Shown here piece after piece: positions 23,160 to 41,618 of a stretch of DNA of 64,000 nucleotides. This DNA comes from Protonemura montana (lineage: Eukaryota > Arthropoda > Insecta > Plecoptera > Nemouridae), in assembly GCA_947568835.1 (NCBI GenBank), contig OX387606.1, positions 23,859,111-23,923,110 of the forward strand. Direction: 5' to 3'. Every line of letters starts with the position of its first letter. The first letter of the stretch is position 1. Both the position numbers and the translations under genes were made by a program. The notes below the pieces were generated by a model. The model was not told the origin of the DNA. It did no database searches and worked only from the letters and a program-made list of their open reading frames with translations.

Positions 23160-25650
23160 TCAGAGCAGGAACTTGCCGAGTACGATGCCAACCAGACCCA
23201 TGACTATTGCGATGGCCAGGTACATCATGGGTAAGTTGGGGGTGTCCTGTGCCCCAGCGTCGCTCGCCTGCATCCTGCTGGCGACGTTGGCCCGACTCAG
23301 CCGGAGAAGCTCTTCCTTGAGCTGCAGGTTCTCCTGCCGCAGACTGCTCTCGCCTTCTCGGAGAAGCTTCACCTCGTCGGCCGCCTTCAGCAGCTCCCCT
23401 TCTACCACGTTGGACTGGCGGGCAAACGTCGGAAACCATTACGATACGGGAAACGTGGACACCCGTAATCTACTCGAGTTGGAATACTGGCTAACGGCTT
23501 GTAGCGTTGAGTGTAGGTTATAGGTAGAGTTTCAACGTCAATGTTACAGTCTCTGCGTGAAATATGGCTGCCAAATGACCACCTTACCGACAAAACTGCT
23601 GAGTACCGGAACATCACGTTAAGTGGAGCCACTGTCGCATGAATTTTAATTTCGATATTTCTCGTAGGTTAACTCGCTTTTGAGACTTTTCATGCTCAAA
23701 AAATCTCCATCAATGTTTACCTCAACGATTGATGTACACATAACGATATTAAAAAGCGAGTAACCTACGAGAAATATTGAAATTAAATTTCATACGACGG
23801 TGGCTCCAATTAACGTGATGTTCCGGTACTCTGCATTTTTGTCGGTAAGGTAGTCATTTGGCGGCCATCTTTCACGCAGAGACTGTAACATTGACGTTGT
23901 TTCTCTACCTAGAACCTACACTCAACGCTTGTAGGCATTAATCGTTGCAATCGGTTGAGATGGGATAGAATTCTACCTGCTCAGCTCTAGCAAATAAAGG
24001 TAAAGACCAGTTAAGAACCACAGAATAGCAAGCCAAGGGTTCCCACCTTAAGGGTACAGGCGGTGGCAGGTATAGGCCGCACCAGGAAAAATGGCATTTA
24101 ACCAAGATTTTCAACAGAAATATACTTCTAAGTCCTCTGCAATGCGGGATACATCCTTAAAATTCTGAGTGAAAAGAACGAAGTGATTTTAGCAGAAAAT
24201 CACCAATGATCTTTGAACTTATAAATGCTATCTTAGTAATGTCAGATATTATCCCAGTTTGGCTGATTAGCTGGCTTATTTATTTGGTAATAAAGCTGCT
24301 TGTTCATTTTGAATATTATCAGCAAGATAATGCATTGTTAAGTTAAATGGGGTCACAATATTTTGATTCAGATAAAATTAGCCCCTATAATTTAGATGGG
24401 TGAGTAATAAATTAACCTTTCAACTGCTATGTTATTCCATAACTGTAGGTCTGCTTGGAAAAGTAACCAGCATTGGCTTTAAATAACCCAGAGAATACGA
24501 AGAATTATTCTAGGTCTGGCTATCTATGACATATCAATAATTATTGCACTAATTTATCATCGTTATTTCACCAATATTTCAATCAAATAGCCAAACTTTT
24601 ATGAAAGGATTCGAGTAAAATTGGTCAAAACAACTATCAGTCAAATCTAAAGTGGTTACTGCTACATAAAAAACAAACATCAGTTCTTCACATACTTTGG
24701 GAGACGTCTTCAAATCTCCGCCAGGCCTAAATTTATCGTCATGCACCGCCGGCGAAGGAACAGTGCTGCTGAGTTCTTGTTTGGTATCAGCAGCATCAAC
24801 TGGCATTTCAAATACACATTTTAGTTTGGAGTCCATTAAGCTATCTGGGTTGATGTCCTTCCACTGAAAAAGAGAATAGCAAAGTATATTATTTATGATG
24901 TAGGCTCCTTAGAAGTGCACTGACAGCAGTTGTTCTAATGAATCATGAATATTTCCACCATAAACATACCAACAGATCTGCATTAACATCTCCATCTGGA
25001 GCCACCATCGATTGTACCATAAATTTGTGCTTGTTCTTCTCATTTGGATCATACTCGAAGGGTTGGAGACTTACTGAAAGGTTAAAGATCAAAGGAAGTG
25101 AATTAATGAGTTGTGTCCCTGGCATCACCTGTCATCTCCTTAATACTTATAGCTGGCAACTAAGTTGGCCAATCAAGTTTTTTTTTTCGAGTTCATATTT
25201 GCAACTGTAATTTTAATAGCATACCTGCTATATCAATCAGCCCCTTTGCATCCAACAGACCAGAATTTGGCCTCACACAATATTTCTTTGGAGCAGTTGT
25301 TTTAATTTTGAAGCACACCCTTTTGTCAGAAGGATTGATTAATTTCATGTATGATGTTACTGGCGACGTGAAGGGTCCTGAAAAAGAAGTTCGTATGAAA
25401 TATATGTTGATTGCATCAGTTATTTTGAGTCAATTTTGCAGATTAGTGGGGTAGGCTTCCTATCCAATGCGGGTCTTTCTAGCGGCTATTCTAGGGCTAG
25501 CTAGGGGGACTGTCCATTTGCCTGTAATAGACATTGCAGTTGGACAGTTTTGTCAGATTTTGACATAATGCACAACTAATGTAAACATTTACCTCTAAAC
25601 TTGAGTTCATGTTGTGGCTCAATGAGTAATACTTGATCTTGTTTGGCCAT
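23160..25650 (-). CDS. VAMP-associated protein (VAPA/VAPB family)
   Basis: Tail-anchored ER protein of 245 residues that tethers FFAT-motif proteins at membrane contact sites. Exons: 25593-25650, 25225-25377, 24970-25073, 24696-24863, 23160-23414, all phase-consistent. The MSP domain runs from [10 protein letters not shown] through [15 protein letters not shown] and [21 protein letters not shown]; the KHKFM segment carries the FFAT-binding lysine and methionine. It continues to [15 protein letters not shown] coiled coil follows in the last exon (heptad-like [20 protein letters not shown] region). A C-terminal membrane segment ends in GKFLL, as in VAPs. Vertebrates have two paralogues; this looks like the single invertebrate VAP (Vap33-like). 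Intron 4 carries a MITE. Confidence 0.97.
23505..23927. mobile_element. Foldback MITE, copy 3 (intact ends)
   Basis: The cleanest copy, in VAP intron 4. Ends CGTTGAG and CTCAACG are flanked by an exact 7-bp repeat CTTGTAG (23498-23504 and 23928-23934). The two arms are near-perfect reverse complements around a short centre. Confidence 0.9.
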
Positions 25651-32370
<6,720 letters not shown>

Positions 32371-32958
32371 GATGCTTGAGGCCTTTCTTTCACATGTTAT
32401 TATCTCTGTATAGCTCTATCGTTAGGCGTTCCAAGAATCAGTTGAACGAAGAAGCCAGCGGCTACCGACCGACCGTGCTGTCAACAAATCACAGTCTATC
32501 CAAGCTTTCGGTAGCCGCCCACGTCACTGTATTTAAAAACTGCACCTAATTTTCGCATTCGTTTACCGGTTTTAATTTTAGAGTCGTTGTTCTCTTCTGC
32601 ATCAGCCTTTATTTTTTTATGACACAGAATTCGCAATGTTTACGTCGGAAGTTAAAAGGGACGCTTTTCACTTCTTAATTATTAAATAATATTAACAAAT
32701 AGATAATGGAAAAAAAATGTAATGCGCTAAAAAAAAATTGTTTTATTTTCCTTCTGTCACAACAATTGCTCACTATAATTTCTGTCACAGCATCAAGAAA
32801 AAAAAATCGATAAAGTTTTCATTGTTCACTTACAAATATCACAAGAATAGAGGTTATGCACTAATCGGCTAATGACGACAGTGGCAGAGGTAACTTTCGA
32901 GTAATATTCCGAGCTAAACCATATTCGGTTCCGACGTGACTAGGCTAGCTGGGTTGGG
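32371..32958. other. Convergent 3' spacer, VPS4 / PDP
   Basis: 3' UTR sequence of both genes. No ORF or named repeat seen. Confidence 0.4.
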
Positions 32959-35900
32959 CTAGGGACAGTTGCGCAAGTATTGGGAGTCGAAGTAGACGAC
33001 GGTGATGGTGATGTCGTCTCGAAAGCATCGCACGACTTCTTCAGGCAACGAGAGGAGACGAGACAGTTTGCCGTGATCGATGCCGTACTCCGTACCACCG
33101 AGAGCGTTGCGCATCAAGTGCGTAGCTGCGTTTGAGTCGATCGGCTTCTTGCTCAGACCTTCCTTCCGCTGCAACAGCATCCTGTTCAACAGAGAACCAA
33201 ACCTCGTATGATGAACACAATTATTATTATTATTTGTGGTGTTTAACGACGCACTGTTTTGACATCTGGCCATGCGGCACTGGTCTAATGGCGTCGGTGA
33301 ATGAGTGGATGGTGATGATGATGATGATGAACCTAACATAGCCTAGAATGGAGGAGGGAAAACCCGGTGCCGGCACGTAGCCTACTCCTGTCGAAGAGCA
33401 AGGGGACCACCGGCTTAACGTCCCTTCCGAAAGATGGTACAACTCGAACAACAGGATTCCTCCACAAATCCATGCTGTCGAGAGGTTGTTAAGCAAGGCG
33501 AATGAAGTTGCTGTACTAACTTTCATCCCTCTAACCTCTCTCCCGAACAGAACTGGTCATGTGTATGATGGTCACCCATCCAATACGTGACTCAGATGAC
33601 GAACACAAACTCGCCGTTCGTACACTTGCAGATTTTATTTGATAAATTGGTTTCTTTGCGATCAAGCGGTTTAGCGTTGAGTGTAGGTTATAGGTAGAGT
33701 TACAACGTCAATGTTACAGTCTCTGCGTGAAAGATGGCTGCCAAATGACTACCTTACCGACAAAAATGCAGAGTACCGGAACGTCACGTTAAGTGGAGCC
33801 ACTGTCGTATGAAATTTAATTTCCATATTTCTCGTAGGTTACTTGCTTTTTAATATTGTTACGTGTTTATCAATCGTTGAGGTAAACATTGATGGAGATT
33901 TTTTGAGCATGAAAAGTCTCATGCTATGCTATGTTATGCTAAGTAAAGGGCTACTAAATTTCCTGACGTTTCGCAACATATACTAGTTACTTCTTCAGGG
34001 GTTATGTTAACCAATTACGTGTATAGAAAATACCCCTGTTCGCAATTGAAATCAGATTTCACGAGTGCATGACCTACTTGTTGATATCGGCGATGCACAT
34101 GTCCTTGCGTGGCAAGTGCAGCGGGCTCAGCGTAACTTTGCCGCTCATGTGTTCGCCCACAAGACGAACGACCTGCAACGGGGAGATGAGATCCCAGAGA
34201 CCGTCGCTGGCCATCACGAGGAACTTATCGCGAGGTCGCAATCGGTGGGAAATCACCTCGGGTCGAGCGGTCAGGTACGGCGGGGTGTGGTAGTTGGGCG
34301 GCATGTGTTGCTCACCAAAGTTGGGTACCACCTGCAAAAACGCCAAAAACATGGTAAAGTTCTAAGAAAAACCCAGTTTAAATAGTTTTTATTAAAACTA
34401 GTTCTAATAATAAATCAAGTAGACATGAGTCTAAAAACCATCATGGTAAAGTTCATTTGAAATCTTGTTTAAATTGCAAACGCTTGCAATGCGCGGGGTA
34501 TTTTTTTATTATCAACAATATAACCGTCTCAAAAATTGATGCCCAAACGGGGACTCGAACCCCGATCTCCACCTGTCGCACGTGTTGCTCTAAGCAATTG
34601 AGCTACTTGGACACTGGATTTTTGAGAGGATTTTAGTGTATTTGATGAGAATGACAGTTCTCCAAGGAGTAGAACCATGAGGCTGTGAATACTCACAGTC
34701 ACTCTGATTCTAGTGACGCTATATCAAGTCACAACCTGTCAAACTCGAATAACTCCAATTTGACGTTGGATTTATTTCTAGTCTTCTTAAAATTGCAAAC
34801 GCTTGCAATGTGCGGGGTATTTTATTATTATGAAAGCTATAACCCTCTCAAAATTGATGCCCAAATTATTATTATCGATAAAATTTGCTTACTTTCTTAC
34901 TTGGACTGCAAGTACTAATCACTAATCACCATAAATGATCATAGATGCTCTTTTTTTTTCAAATTTGATTTTCTGAAGTGCTAGATTTTTATTTGACTGA
35001 TAAGAAAAATTAACTTTTGTAATCAAGGGTTGAAATGCAGGAATAAGATAATTCATGGACCTTCGACCATATTGGATAGCTATCTTTTCAGCTCGAAAGA
35101 GCTTGTGAAATGAATATAATCTTCAGAGCAAAATGGGTACCTCTTGTGCTATGAAATTTAAATGTGGAAAGAATGGGAAATGATACGATATTTAATTATA
35201 TCAATAGTTTCAACAACCATGCAACTAGTGAAAGGGAATTTTTCCGGGAATATTCCCAAATAAGTAATAGATTCCCAAAACTAGTTTTTTTTTTCCATTT
35301 TTTTTTCGTTATATGGTTACCAACTTACGTTGGGATTAGTTATATTAAAGGTTATATTTCTCCTCATCTGTTCGGCTGTTTCTTAGTTATTGTGACACCT
35401 AGACTTTTGCTTTTGTTTGTTTTTCTGGAAAATGGGTCGTGTGACAGCTGACGTGTGGAGATTTTTTTAAGGCTGTTTGGTCCAAAGCCACTTGCATGTA
35501 CTGTAACCATATTTACAAGCACAAACATGCGCTAAGATAGCTAACCACTTGCAGAAACTTTGCAGAACCTCAACCAAATTTCTCAGCCTTTGCATTTTTT
35601 TGTTCCCTGCAACACCTTTTTTAACTTCAAAAAAGTGCTTGCAAATATTCCCGTAATGTTCCCAAATTTTCCAAAACTCCCGGGAATATTTCCGGAAATA
35701 TTCCTGAAGAAATGAATTCCGGTAATTTACCCATCGCTACATGCAACTTACCAACTGCTCGAGCTGCTCGCGACTCCACTTGTACTTGAAGTCACCGAGG
35801 GCTCGCAGGGGCGCCAACTGCCCGAGCAAACGCTCCATCCGTATCGCGGTGTCAGCCTCGTTGGCGGGATGCTCGGCAAGAATCCGAGCCAGTTCGGCCT

Positions 35901-38304
35901 GTGAAATTAGAGGTTAAAACTGTCCACACAACATCCAGTTTGATTCACGGTACAGGCATCTGCGCAATCAGCTTGGAGAGACGTTAGTTATTAGAAAGAT
36001 TAATAACCCCCGATCTATTTAGATGAAATCTTATTTAAATTCCAAACGCTTGCAATGCGCGGGATATTTTATTATTATGAACACTATAACCGTCTCAAAA
36101 ATTGATGCCCTAACGGGGACTCGAACCCCGATCTCCACCTGTCGCGGGTGTTGCTCTACCCAATTGAGCTATTTGGACACTGGCTTTTTGAGATGACTTT
36201 AATATATTTAATGAAAGTGACGGATCTCCAATTTTTTTTCAATTTTCTTTCAATTTTTTTTATTTTTGTCAATTTTTGAGACGTTTAAAGTGTTCATAAA
36301 AATAATAAAAAACCCGATCTCCCTGTTTAGTTCGAGTTCCCTGTTAGGCCATCAATTTTAGCGAGGTTACCACGGTTCTTAATAATAAAATACCCTGCGC
36401 ATTGCAAGTGTTGAATAAGCAGCATAAAAACGTGTCCAACGTCAAATTGGAGTTATTCGAGTTTGACAGGTTGTGACGTGATATAGCGTCACTAGAATCA
36501 GAGTGACTGTGAGTATTCACAGCCTCTTGGTTTTACTCCTTGGAGATCCGTCATTCTCATAAAATACACTAGAATCGTCTCAAAAATGAAATTGGTGAGT
36601 GAGCAACACCAGCAAAAGGTGGAGATCAAGGTTCGATTTCTCTTTGAGAGGTTATTAGTGTTCCTAATAATAAAATATTTTGTGCATCGCATGCGTTTGC
36701 CTGCCCCCAACAAGATTGCCTGCCCCCGGTTACCTGGTTGTCGACGTTGTGTTCTCGCGTGAGTCTGAGCGGAGACCACGCTCGTCCGTCCCCGAGCACC
36801 CCAATCACGGCCTGGCAGTCGCCGGCGCTGGCGACGTGTAGATGCGGGCCGTCGATGTGAGCCACGCACGCCACCGCGCCAGACATGGCCACCGAGAGCG
36901 TGCGCTTGTTCAGTCGACCGCGTGAGTCAGGCAGCGCCTCGCGTGACAGGTCTCCATCCAGACGCAAGAACGCGCTCTCCAAAGCATCCGCCATCTTAAA
37001 CTCCCGCGGGCCACCCGCCGACAGATCGGTAACGAAGCTCTTGAGGCTACTCGAGTAAAGCGTTTTCAACTTGTCGACTAGTTCCAGGTTGTTGTTAAAG
37101 AGGTGAAGGAGTTTCATGTCGTCCCGGCCGTCGTCGAGGGATTGGCGGTATTTGGCGAGCAGGTCGGGAGGTAGGAGGCTTACGGTGATGTATTGCAACA
37201 TTCGTTCGGCGATCACTTGGGCGCAGGAGGGGCCGGCGTGGCCGTCGAAGATGCCGAGGAGCATGCCTGTCGTGAGAAGGCATCTGGCTTCCGAGCGAGT
37301 GTCCTCGATGGGGTTGTTCGAGGCTAGCTGATTGGAGTCGTAGGATTTGATGGACTCCGGAAGGTTGTTTTCTTGGGTATGTTCATTGGAACGTAGTATA
37401 TTGGTAACCTATAGAAATTAAGATATAACTAATTAATAAATACTTAAGTAAGTATTTACTGTTTCATTATTAGGAACACTAATACCCTCTCTTAAATTGA
37501 TGCCCAAACGAGGACTCGAACCCCGATCTCTACCTATCGCGGGTGTTGCTCTAACCCATTGAGCTGCTTGGACACATAATTTTTTAGACGAATTCAGTGT
37601 ATTTGATGAAAATGACAGTTCTCCAAGGAGTACAACCAAGAGGCTGTGAAAACTCACAGTCACTATGATTCTAGTGACGCTATACCTCGTCACATGCATT
37701 CAATCTCGAATAACTCCAATTTGTCTATGGTTGCGTTTTAATTATATGAAATCTGATTTAAATTGCAATTGCTTGCAATGTGCACGGGTATTTTATTATT
37801 AGGAACACTACTATCCTCTCAAAAATGGATGTCCGCGATGGATGGAGATCAGGGTTCGAGTCCCAGTTAGGAGATCATTTTTTGAGAGGGTGGTAGTGTT
37901 CCTAATAATTAAATACCCCGTGCATTGCAAGCGTACCTTTGCAAATCAGATTTCACATTGGTATTTACTATATTGTAAGAAACTTTGTGCAGTTTGAAGC
38001 AGCTCTTTGAAATTTCGATAGATATGGGCAACGCTTAAGAATTGATAACTTAAGGAATAAGATTTGTTTTTTTTAGGAAAGGTTCATTTATTAGGAAACA
38101 AACCTCTTGAGGAGAAAGTCGAGGGTGTCCACTGGCTGCATATGTAGTGGTATGTATTTTTCTGCTTAGGCACTGAACCAGGCATCCTGTCTTTTCCTTT
38201 TTGTAGTACAATTTTCTTCCGGAAACCGAGTTTAAGAAGTTCCTGCATTGTGGCCTGCAGTATTTATTGACCAGCAGCTGTTGTGTTCGCAAACCAACAG
38301 CCAT
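32959..38304 (-). CDS. Pyruvate dehydrogenase phosphatase, catalytic subunit
   Basis: Mitochondrial PPM-type Mg/Ca-dependent phosphatase of 499 residues, homologous to PDP1/PDP2. It dephosphorylates and reactivates the pyruvate dehydrogenase E1 alpha subunit. Exons: 38104-38304, 36734-37408, 35752-35898, 34078-34331, 32959-33181. The first exon encodes a basic, mitochondrial-targeting-like N-terminus (RTQQLLVNKYCRPQCR) ending in LSPQE, which joins VTNILRSNE as in human PDP1. Metal-binding GIFDGHAG (D122), then SGAVACVAHIDG, RALGDFKYKW, PPNYHTPPYLTA, ASDGLWD and RDDITITVV are all present. The donor of exon 1 (GTTTGT) is weak but phase and homology support it. A 5' acceptor just upstream (exon from 38348) suggests a non-coding first exon. 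Introns hold several inverted pairs of tRNA-cassette elements. Confidence 0.94.
33220..33596 (-). mobile_element. 5S-headed SINE, head truncated
   Basis: PDP intron 4. Body complete, head cut after the GGTCACCCATCC box. GATGAACACAA and GACGAACACAA flank it. Confidence 0.8.
33675..33924. mobile_element. Foldback MITE, copy 4, truncated
   Basis: Left arm and centre only; the right arm stops after AAAAGTCTCATG and the sequence passes directly into a hammerhead-like repeat. PDP intron 4. Confidence 0.8.
33925..34446. repeat. Hammerhead-like repeat pieces around PDP exon 4
   Basis: A minus-oriented piece (33930-34008) and a plus-oriented tail piece (34362-34446) of the same family lie on either side of PDP exon 34078-34331. 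They come from different parts of the repeat, so they are not complementary to each other. Confidence 0.65.
34457..34865 (-). mobile_element. tRNA-cassette element, complete, plus a fragment
   Basis: PDP intron 3. A complete inverted copy (tail, arm, tRNA-like core, arm, leader) at 34457-34780 is followed by the tail of a second copy to 34865. Confidence 0.8.
36023..36690. mobile_element. Inverted pair of tRNA-cassette elements
   Basis: PDP intron 2. An inverted copy (36023-36235), a fragment (36265-36380) and a direct copy (36440-36690, core decayed) face each other, so the transcript could fold into a long hairpin. Confidence 0.75.
37455..37960. mobile_element. Inverted pair of tRNA-cassette elements
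   Basis: PDP intron 1. A complete inverted copy (about 37455-37740) is followed by a tail-to-tail palindrome (37760-37960). Its centre retains only GGAGATCAGGGTTCGAGTCC of the core. Confidence 0.75.
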
Positions 38305-38654
38305 GGCGTTCAGCCAACGGCTCTTAGAGCTGAGGTGCTTCTTGAAACCTGACCATGGCACAATTAGTACAGCTGATATTTGACTTAATTCTCCATTTGG
38401 TAGTCCAACAACAAACACTGCAAAACATTTCCACAAGAATTATAAACACATTAATAAATATATCTTGGAATGGCACGTTCCCTATTTTAGGGTTAACATT
38501 TGCAAATGGGTCAAAAAGTAGCAGGCAGTATTTTTTTAGCCGTATCTGATCACTTACAACAATTTAGTTGTTACATTTCTATCTAAAATTTATATTTTTA
38601 CAGAATAGTAGATTCTTTTGGATTAAATAATCTGCCGTCTTCCATCTTGGACTT

Positions 38655-38743
38655 CGATCATGTGTGTGCGAGCACCAACTAGCGGCATATTCAGATTAAA
38701 CATGGCGAATATATATGTACCCTAGAAGAGGCTATAATCGTGT
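38655..38743 (-). promoter_or_regulatory. PDP promoter-proximal segment, matches DEF8 upstream
   Basis: About 90 bases upstream of the PDP coding start resemble, inverted, 41462-41555 upstream of DEF8 (roughly three quarters identical by eye). On the minus strand it has GATTATAGCCTC, then GCCATG opening a 26-codon reading frame (38703 downward) that begins MFNLNMPLVG. This could be an upstream ORF in the PDP leader. Confidence 0.5.
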
Positions 38744-39059
38744 TGACTAAACGCCAATCAAAAACCTAGCAACGGAGCACTTGGTTTATCACCAAAAGCA
38801 GAAATTTAAACAAGAATAAAAATATAATACATCTGCCAAATTGGATTACATCGATGACAGATGGAAAAATGTTTAAATCAGCTTTAAAGAACGTACTATT
38901 AGCCTTTGTTACATCGAAGAGTTCTTTGAAACTCATGTAAGCGATTGGATACTCTAAACAGCTAGAGCCTGTAAAAATTCAACAGATTTGTTAAGTTATT
39001 ACTATTATTTTGTTAAATTTTACAATCCAAGTATACATAGCTTGTATGTGTGAAGCAGG

Positions 39060-39260
39060 TTCAGTACTTTAAAATTATCACATATTATAGAAGATTAATT
39101 TACATTTAACACTCAAGAATTCGTCTGAACTATACAAATTGTGTTTCAACAGGTATGATTTGAGTTCTTTCTTGAAGTCTTTTACATTGGTTTTTTCCCT
39201 CCCTTAAACCTGACAGAACTTTGTTGAAAAATCGGCAGCCTGCCTGTTCAACGTTATTTA
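39060..39260 (-). mobile_element. LINE 3' fragment
   Basis: The minus strand reads VKDFKKELKSYLLKHNLYSS then a stop within about 20 codons, the usual end of a LINE ORF2. It lies in the spacer between PDP and DEF8. I see no gene in the rest of 38437-41618. Confidence 0.55.
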
Positions 39261-39759
39261 AAGTCATTTTAAGCCTGCTATAAAATGCTCAGGATTGCTT
39301 TGTGTGAACATACACAAATTCAAAAGTCACAGTGATTTTGATTTAATTACTTGACGATCTCATATCATTGGCTGTACCTATGTGATCCAAGAGCAAATTG
39401 AGCGGACCCCTAAATGAGTACGCCGGTAGGTGATATCTCCCACACTAGTTTGCCAAACATTTTCAAAGAAATCCCTGTGTGTGTAAAATTGAAAAAGATC
39501 AGAGATGAAAAGGTAAAATTTCCTTGGAATAATCCACGATAAACTTTCACACTTGGAAAAAGAAAATTACCTTTTCATTTCTAATCCTTGTCAAATTTCA
39601 GCATTTGCCCCAAATAGATTAGATTATATTTTTTTATAATTCTATGCTTTCTCAAAGAAGAAAAAAGGGTAAACTCCGTCCCGAAAAGGGCCCTTGTTTG
39701 AGCATATGAGACTGTCTTGACATGTAAAAGGATATTTAATTTGTGCCTTTCAATAGCAA

Positions 39760-40075
39760 CCGAGCATATAGCTACGCTACCGAGCACGGTAGCGTAGTGA
39801 GAGCGCGTCTGCCTTGCATTCGGGAGGTCCCAGGTTCGATCATGGAGACCGGCTATCCTGGTTGTGGTTTTTCCGTGATTTCCCACAACCATTCCAGGCA
39901 AATGCTGGGATAGTTCCACCACCGAAAGGGCACGGCCGTCTCCTAACACCATCCCTTACTGATCCTTAACATCCCCTTATCATATGGCACATACCTGGGT
40001 ACATACCTGTCTGTCATAAAGGCTAAATAAAAATTAAAAAAATATATATATATATATATATATATATTTATGTAG
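39760..40075 (+). mobile_element. tRNA-derived SINE of arthropod type
   Basis: tRNA-like head (TAGCGTAGTGAGAGCGCG; GGTCCCAGGTTCGATC) is followed by a body with CCGTGATTTCCCACAACC and GGCAAATGCTGGGATAG and by AAAGGGCACGGCCG. It ends in an A-rich and (AT)n tail to about 40070. I recall this body motif from arthropod genomes. It is a single copy here. Confidence 0.75.
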
Positions 40076-40539
40076 TAAATTAGAAAGAAAATTGCCTCTT
40101 TAATCGTAGGCAACCGCAATTGTTGCCTGTTTTATGACATGGGCTTAAATTAGAGTGTTTATTTATGCTATTTCAAATATTTACACGTGAATGATGGCTG
40201 GCATGATGATCAACATATCGAGTTAACACTGACGCTCTTGAAAGCTTGAAAGCTCTATCTAGCTTTGATTTCTGCCAGTCTGTGCAGCTTTAAATTCTTA
40301 ATTGGTGATTATTAAGGTTACTTTTAATTGTTGATCAAGACAAAGCTAGCTTTGCTGCTAGCCTGTGAAACCAGTGCAAGGTCCAGCAATTTATTTATTT
40401 AATTTATTTATTTACAACTAAGGATTAATATATTAACATTGTGATACATTGTAATACAAGTTTCTCTGGTGGTTGAATCTTAGGTTTTGGTTACATATAA
40501 GATTTTGTTGTTAGGTTCTTCTTATCTAGATGCTAAATA

Positions 40540-40990
40540 TTTAATCACTTAATGTTTTTTTCGCTCTTTACGGCCTTCATGACGCAGTTGGGGATGTTGT
40601 TCCAGCCGCAAATTTTTTTGCTCAGGAGCGAGTTGCAGCCTAGATCCGTCTTGTATTGCGGTAGGAAGATTTTATTTCATGGTCTCTTTTTCCAACGAAG
40701 GTGGGAGTCGTTACTAGCCGATTTAGTTTTTCCCACTGTGGTTTGCCGGAAAGGTATCGGAGTCAAACTATGCGTCTTCTTTCTGCTAGTGTTGGCCATT
40801 TGAGTTTACACATGATTTCACTAATGCTTACATGGGGCTTTTTTTTTAGGTTTGGACCAACACTTCAGATTGTTTGTCACAAATCGTGCCGCTTTACTTT
40901 GTACCATTTTGATGGCATTGATTTGTGTTCTTGTATACGGGTCCCAAACCCCCCCGCAATATTTGATTGTGGGTCAAATGTAAGCTTCAG
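40540..40990 (-). mobile_element. LINE 3' fragment
   Basis: The minus strand reads NSLLSKKICGWNNIPNCVMKAVKSEKN, including the W-N-x-[IL]-P signature of LINE C-termini, preceded by decayed sequence to about 40990. The longest frames on the + strand are shadows. Confidence 0.5.
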
Positions 40991-41461
40991 CAATTGCTAG
41001 TAAATAAAAGTGATGAATAACTACAACGTCACACGAGTACTTCCTTTTTGAACATGCCCTGTTTCAACTTGCAACGTGCAATATGAAAACAACTATCAAG
41101 GAAAATATGATAATGTTGATGAGTGAGTGAGTGAACATTATACAATTTTTATATAAACAACAATAATCTACCTTTGTTTTATGATTAGTTATGGTTCAGA
41201 TTAAAAAGTCAGTAGATTGAAGAACGGAATGAAGAAACACATTCTCACTTAAGAGCATCACTAAAAAAGGATTATACTTTGCTTTTAAAGATCAAAAATG
41301 TTTCCAGAACTAAATAAAACAGCTTACAAATTGTTGCGAAAATTTGAACTATACCCACTAGGGCTTAGGGGACGCAATTTGAGTTTCGTTGTAAGATAAG
41401 CTTGGCGATATTTTGAGATGTAAAAATGTTTTGCAGTCCAAAGTTTAGCGGTGCATGGAAA

Positions 41462-41555
41462 GCACGATTATAGCCTCCTGAAGGGTACCTATGTATCCAC
41501 CATGTTCAATCTGAATATGCCGCCGGTTGGGGTCCAGTCATGTGTGTTACGAAAG
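41462..41555 (+). promoter_or_regulatory. DEF8 promoter-proximal segment, matches PDP upstream
   Basis: Partner of 38655-38743 in opposite orientation, ending about 65 bases before the DEF8 ATG. ACCATG at 41500-41504 opens a 20-codon frame beginning MFNLNMPPVG. Between the two copies, two of the first nine codons differ silently (TTT/TTC, AAT unchanged, GGT/GGG further on) and one changes Leu to Pro. Confidence 0.5.
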
Positions 41556-41618
41556 ATTACATGAAAGCTACACCCACTATTCCGGTGTTGACCTAAAAAA
41601 AGAGTGCAACTAGTAGCC

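Noticed and set aside
33925-34446. Inverted repeats flanking PDP exon 4 that could drive circular RNA
   Set aside because: The two pieces are opposite in orientation but come from different parts of the repeat, so they do not pair.
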